Of a DNA stretch of 9,424 nt, positions 5,687 through 9,424 are shown piece after piece. The DNA is from DASZGL01 sp035938875 (GTDB taxonomy: Bacteria > Chloroflexota > Dormibacteria > Aeolococcales > Aeolococcaceae), in contig DASZGL010000131.1 in NCBI GenBank assembly GCA_035938875.1, forward strand, positions 1 through 9,424, in the 5' to 3' direction. Numbering within the stretch: position 1 is the first letter of the stretch; every line of letters begins with the position of its first letter. A program made the translations under genes and the position numbers. The notes below the pieces were generated by a model. The model worked only from the letters and a program-made list of their open reading frames with translations, was not told where the DNA came from and did no database searches.

Positions 5687-8164
5687 ATGGTGCAGGCCGC
5701 AGAGCTCTCCCCGGACCGGGTCGCCGCCTCGCTCGACGAGCTGCGCGCCTCGCCGGTGGTGGCCGGCCGCATCGTTCACGAGGCCCGGCTCGCCGTCGAG
5801 CCCGCGCGGTTCGCCACCTGGCCCGATTCTCTCCATCCCGCCCTCGCCGAAGCGCTGCGGCGCAACGGAGTGGCCCGGCCGTACACGCACCAGGCGGAAG
5901 CGATCGCCGCCGCGCTGGGCGGTGAGGACGTGGTCGTGGTCACGCCGACCGCCTCGGGCAAATCGCTCTGCTACGTCGTCCCCGCCCTCGATGCATGGTT
6001 GCGCGACAACGAGGCGCGATCGCTGTGGCTGTTTCCCACCAAGGCGCTCGCCCAGGATCAGCTGGCCGCCCTCCAGGACGTCGCTCGTCACCTGCCCCCG
6101 GGACTGCGCGCGGCGACGTACGACGGCGACACTCCGCCGGGGGTGCGCCAGGCGGTGCGCCAGGCGGGACACATCGTCGTCACCAACCCGGAGATGCTGC
6201 ACAGCGGCGTGCTCCCGCACCACACCGGGTGGGTGCGCCTGTTCCAGCATCTGCGCTTCATCGTGGTCGACGAGCTGCACGCCTATCGCGGGGTGTTCGG
6301 GTCGCACCTGGCCAATGTGCTCCGCCGGTTGCAGCGCCTCTGCCGCTTCTACGGAAGCTCGCCGACGGTGATCACCTGCTCGGCGACGATCGCCAACCCC
6401 GCCGAGCTCGCGCAGCGGCTGCTGGAGCGCCCGGTGCGATGCGTCGACCGCAGCGGTGCCCCGCGAGCCGCGCGCCGCCTCTGGTTCTGGAACCCTCCGC
6501 TCGTCGACGGTGCTCTCGGGGTGCGCCGCTCCGCGGTGCTCGAGGCGCGCCGCCTGGTCGCCGAACTGGTGCGCCGCGACCTGCAGACCATCGCCTTCTG
6601 CCGCTCGCGAAGTGGAGTCGAGGTGCTGCTCTCCTACCTGCAGCGTCTCAACCCACCGCGGCAGCCCGGGAGGGCGGGACCGGTGCGGGGATATCGCAGC
6701 GGCTATCTGCCCCTGGAGCGGCGGGCCATCGAGTCGGGACTTCGCGACGGCAGCGTACGCGCCGTGGTCAGCACCAACGCCCTCGAGCTTGGCATCGACA
6801 TCGGGCATCTCGACGCCTCGGTGCTGGTCGGGTATCCGGGCAGCCTGGCCAGCAGCTGGCAGCAGCTGGGTCGGGCAGGGCGCCGCGACACCGAGTCGCT
6901 CGGCGTCTTCATCGCCACGGAGAGTCCTCTCGACCAGTTCCTCGTCGCCCATCCCGAGTACCTGCTCGAGCATCCGCCGGAATGCGGGCTCATCAATCCC
7001 GACAACCTCCTGGTGCTCGGCGGCCATCTCCAGGCGGCGGCGTTCGAGCTCGCCTTCGAGGAAGGAGAGCGGTTCGGCACCGCCGACGTCGGCCCGTTGC
7101 TCGACTGCTTCGCCGAGGACGGGCTGGTGCATCGCTCCGGCCGCCGCTACCTGTGGAGCGCCGACGCATTCCCCGCCGAGGCGATCAGCCTGCGCAGCGC
7201 CTGCGCCACCAACGTGGTGATCATCGACACGACCACGGCGCCCGATGGCCCAGGTCAGGGCCCACAGGGGCCGTGGGCGGGCAGCGGCGGAGGGCGTGCC
7301 GGCGGCAACGGTCGCGTTATTGGCGAAGTTGACCAATTCGCGGCGCCCGTCATGGTGCACGACGACGCCGTGTATCTCCACGAGGGTGTCCAGTACCACG
7401 TCGAGCGCCTCGACTGGGAGGAGAAGCGCGCCTACGTGCACCCCATCGCCGTCGACCACTACACGCTCGCCGAGACGCGGCAGTCGGTGTTCGTGCTGGA
7501 GCGATACGCGGGGCCGGTGGGTGAGACCTGTCGTCGCAGCCACGGCGAGGTCCGCGTCAGCAGGCTGGCGACGATCTACAAGAAGATCCGCTTCCTCAGT
7601 CACGAGACCATCGGCGCCGGGCCCATCGCCCTTCCCGAGCAGGACCTTCACACCACCGCCGCGTGGAGCGCCTTCGCCCCCGACGTGGTGCGCTTCCTCA
7701 GCCGGCCCGAGCTCGAGACCGGGCTGCACGGGCTTGCCCTGGCCCTGCACCAGGCAGCCTGCTTGCTCTGCATGTGCGATCCGCGCGACCTGGGTCGCCA
7801 CGCGGAGCTGCGCGGCGGCGCCGGTCCCCCGGAGGCCCGTGCTGCCGCCGCCGTCGTCGGTGACGCCCCGCTGGTCGAGCCCGTCGAGCACGCCGCGGGA
7901 TGGCGACCGGCGCCGCCAATGACCGTGCCCGGGCCGGCCATGGGATGGCCGACCGTCTACCTCTACGACGCCGTACCCGGAGGCGTCGGCTTCGCCGAGC
8001 GCTGCCACGAGCGTCACGCCGAGCTCGTCGGCATGGCGAGCGCGCTCGTCGCCGGCTGTGGCTGTGCCTCGGGGTGCCCATCCTGTGTCGGCCCCGGCCC
8101 CGAGTCGCTCGATGCCCGAGCGCTGACCATGCGCCTGCTCGACCTGGCGCGCGCCGACCTTTGA
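5687..8164 (+). CDS. mrfA: MrfA (YprA)-type DEAD/DEAH helicase with DUF1998 zinc site
   Basis: This is an 825-residue superfamily 2 helicase; B. subtilis MrfA, the 3'-5' DNA helicase of a UvrABC-independent mitomycin C adduct excision pathway, is about 750. Seen in order: Q-like PYTHQ (65-69); motif I TPTASGKS (86-93); Ia FPTKALAQDQ (116-125); Ib TNPEML (166-171); II DELH (195-198); III CSAT (231-234); IV IAFCRSR (302-308); V STNALELGIDIG (362-373); VI QQLGRAGRR (392-400). The family-specific C-terminal part includes HVERLDWEEKRAYVHP (571-586) and ends in a zinc site C-x-C-x3-C-x2-C at Cys791, 793, 797 and 800. A Gly/Pro-rich stretch at about 518-542 looks like an insertion. The ATG at 5687 was chosen because the open frame before it lies over the divergent M16 gene and because promoter spacing fits a leaderless start. 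The gene overlaps mrfB by 4 bp, and a LexA-type box precedes it. Lhr or RecQ are excluded by the DUF1998 layout and the partner gene. Confidence 0.92.
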   Translation: MVQAAELSPDRVAASLDELRASPVVAGRIVHEARLAVEPARFATWPDSLHPALAEALRRNGVARPYTHQAEAIAAALGGEDVVVVTPTASGKSLCYVVPALDAWLRDNEARSLWLFPTKALAQDQLAALQDVARHLPPGLRAATYDGDTPPGVRQAVRQAGHIVVTNPEMLHSGVLPHHTGWVRLFQHLRFIVVDELHAYRGVFGSHLANVLRRLQRLCRFYGSSPTVITCSATIANPAELAQRLLERPVRCVDRSGAPRAARRLWFWNPPLVDGALGVRRSAVLEARRLVAELVRRDLQTIAFCRSRSGVEVLLSYLQRLNPPRQPGRAGPVRGYRSGYLPLERRAIESGLRDGSVRAVVSTNALELGIDIGHLDASVLVGYPGSLASSWQQLGRAGRRDTESLGVFIATESPLDQFLVAHPEYLLEHPPECGLINPDNLLVLGGHLQAAAFELAFEEGERFGTADVGPLLDCFAEDGLVHRSGRRYLWSADAFPAEAISLRSACATNVVIIDTTTAPDGPGQGPQGPWAGSGGGRAGGNGRVIGEVDQFAAPVMVHDDAVYLHEGVQYHVERLDWEEKRAYVHPIAVDHYTLAETRQSVFVLERYAGPVGETCRRSHGEVRVSRLATIYKKIRFLSHETIGAGPIALPEQDLHTTAAWSAFAPDVVRFLSRPELETGLHGLALALHQAACLLCMCDPRDLGRHAELRGGAGPPEARAAAAVVGDAPLVEPVEHAAGWRPAPPMTVPGPAMGWPTVYLYDAVPGGVGFAERCHERHAELVGMASALVAGCGCASGCPSCVGPGPESLDARALTMRLLDLARADL

Positions 8165-9424
8165 CCGAGGCGGCGGATCGGGCGGCGACGATTGCCGAGC
8201 TCCGCCGCCGGTTGGCGCGGCTCGGCGGCCTCGCCCGCGCGACCCCGCAGCTCTCACCCGCCGGCGAGGCGCCGCCTCCGGCGACACCCCCGGGCGCCCC
8301 CGAGCAACCAGAATTCCGCGCCGAGAGAGTCGCCGACGGCACCGCCTGGGTGCGCCGCGTCAGCATCGACCTCGGACCGTTCCTGGAGCGCGCCGGCGCT
8401 CCTGCGCCGGCCGGGGCGGGCCAGCTGCTCCACCTCGCCTACGCGCCCGGCGATCCCAGCTGGGGTGAGGGGCTGCCCTCGGCCCGCGATTCCGACGGGG
8501 CGGTCGCCGTGCTCGACATCGAGACGCTGGGGCTACGCGGCAGCGGCGTGCTCGCCTTCCTCGTCGGCATCGGCGTGCCCCACGGCAGCCGCCTGCATGT
8601 CGATCAGCTGCTGCTTCGCGATCCCGGCGACGAGGCGGCGATGCTCACCGCGGTGCTGGCCCGGCTTTCGACTCCCTGGCTGTTGGTCACCTACAACGGA
8701 CGCACCTTCGATCTTCCGGTGCTGCGTTCGCGCTGCATCGTCAACCGGCTGGGCATCGCGCCGCTCGAGGGGCGGATGCACTGTGATCTGCTCGCCCCAG
8801 TCCGCCGCCTCTTTCGCGACCGTCTCGGCGCCTGCACCCTGCGCCACGCCGAGGTGCTGCTCCTCGGCATGGAGCGCGAGGGCGACGCTCCCGGATACGA
8901 GGCGCCGGCCCGCTACCGGGCATGGCTGAGCGGCCGGGCGCCCGATGCGCTGGAGCCGGTGGTCCTCCACAACCAGCTGGACCTCTGCGCCACCATGGTG
9001 CTCGCCGCCCGCCTGGCTGCCCACGTCGAGGGGCGCCTGGTGGAGCCCGTGCATCCCGCGGACCGCTACCACCTGGGCGCGCACCTCGAGCGACGCGGCG
9101 TCGAGGACACCGCCGAGGTCCACTACCGCGCGGCGCTGGCGGCGGCGGCGGGCCCTTGGGACGCACACGCCGGGCACCGCCTGGCTCGCCGGCTTCGCCG
9201 AGGGCGAGATCCCGGCGGCGCCGCAGAGGCCATGGCGATCTGGTCGGAGCTCTGGCGACGCCAGCCGCACGACCTCCGCGCCGCTCGCAGCCTCGCCGTC
9301 TCCCTGGAGCGCGCCGGCGCTCTCGGCGAGGCGATCGCCATCTGCGAGCGGTGCCTCCGGCTGTGCGCCGAGATCGGGGAATGGCGGCTCAGCCGGTTGC
9401 GCGGCGCTCCTCGCGGCGGCTGGC
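8161..9424 (+). CDS. mrfB: MrfB (YprB)-type DEDD exonuclease with TPR-like C-terminus (runs off right edge)
   Basis: The frame is open from a TTG at 8161 to the window edge (421 codons, no stop), so the 3' end is missing. The TTG overlaps the mrfA stop as TTGA, indicating translational coupling. Residues 1-60 are a basic helix followed by a Pro-rich linker. The RNase H-like (DnaQ-type) domain has VLDIETLGL with Asp119 and Glu121 (Exo I), VTYNGRTFDLPVL with Asp184 (Exo II), a conserved HCDLLAPVRRLFRDRLGACT (207-226), and LHNQLDL with His270, Asn271 and Asp274 (Exo III). All four acidic metal ligands are therefore present. From about residue 301, paired helices of TPR type follow (DRYHLGAHLERRG, AEAMAIWSELWRRQP, GEAIAICERCLRL). 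B. subtilis MrfB has the same exonuclease plus TPR architecture in about 413 residues, and works with MrfA to remove the damaged strand. The unusual length before the edge reflects the longer N-terminal linker. Confidence 0.92.
   Translation, partial: MTEAADRAATIAELRRRLARLGGLARATPQLSPAGEAPPPATPPGAPEQPEFRAERVADGTAWVRRVSIDLGPFLERAGAPAPAGAGQLLHLAYAPGDPSWGEGLPSARDSDGAVAVLDIETLGLRGSGVLAFLVGIGVPHGSRLHVDQLLLRDPGDEAAMLTAVLARLSTPWLLVTYNGRTFDLPVLRSRCIVNRLGIAPLEGRMHCDLLAPVRRLFRDRLGACTLRHAEVLLLGMEREGDAPGYEAPARYRAWLSGRAPDALEPVVLHNQLDLCATMVLAARLAAHVEGRLVEPVHPADRYHLGAHLERRGVEDTAEVHYRAALAAAAGPWDAHAGHRLARRLRRGRDPGGAAEAMAIWSELWRRQPHDLRAARSLAVSLERAGALGEAIAICERCLRLCAEIGEWRLSRLRGAPRGGW

Noticed and set aside
5687..8164. 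Lhr, RecQ or a defence-system helicase
   Set aside because: The DUF1998-type C-terminus with its four-cysteine site and the adjacent YprB-like nuclease fit MrfA; no other defence genes or mobile elements are visible around the pair.
5606..8287. An 893-codon open frame on the minus strand opposite mrfA
   Set aside because: It is a mirror of GC-rich codon use in mrfA; the translation is low-complexity Arg/Gly/His-rich with no recognisable domain, while the plus strand carries every helicase motif.

Overview
The window is high-GC bacterial DNA (roughly two thirds or more G+C by eye) with tightly packed genes, alternative GTG and TTG starts, few Shine-Dalgarno sites and at least one probable leaderless promoter. 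A CGAAC-N4-GTTCG LexA-type box points to the Actinobacteria / Firmicutes / Chloroflexota side of bacteria rather than Proteobacteria. An actinobacterium or a Chloroflexota/Dormibacterota-like soil lineage would fit, but this is inference from style and not a marker-gene assignment. I see no mobile element, CRISPR array, tRNA or rRNA, and the gene content looks chromosomal.

Layout. Positions 1-79 (minus) hold the first 26 codons of an unidentified gene coupled to mutY (79-957, minus), a DNA adenine glycosylase with an intact active site and Fe-S cluster. Divergent from it is a compact isocitrate dehydrogenase (1052-2140, plus). Next comes a 682-residue acidic Ala/Glu/Pro-rich protein of unknown function with a TPR-like C-terminal domain and a 42-bp tandem repeat (2206-4254, plus). 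A hairpin at 4261-4285 separates it from a convergent M16 zinc peptidase (4294-5577, minus). From a shared intergenic region the plus strand then carries an operon of two overlapping genes: an MrfA (YprA)-type DEAD/DEAH helicase with a DUF1998 zinc site (5687-8164), and an MrfB (YprB)-type DEDD exonuclease with C-terminal TPR-like helices (8161 to beyond the right edge).

The main observation is this mrfA-mrfB pair and its control region. In Bacillus subtilis MrfA and MrfB act together in a UvrABC-independent excision pathway for mitomycin C adducts. Here the pair keeps all helicase motifs, all four zinc-site cysteines and all exonuclease acidic residues. A 14-bp perfect LexA-type operator fills the 17-bp spacer between a -35 (TTGCCA) and a -10 (TATGCT) whose predicted start site falls within about 3 nt of the mrfA ATG. 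The simplest reading is a LexA-repressed, DNA-damage-inducible, leaderless mrfAB operon. The neighbouring mutY is also a repair gene but is distant, on the other strand, and has no visible LexA box, so there is no evidence that it belongs to the same regulon.
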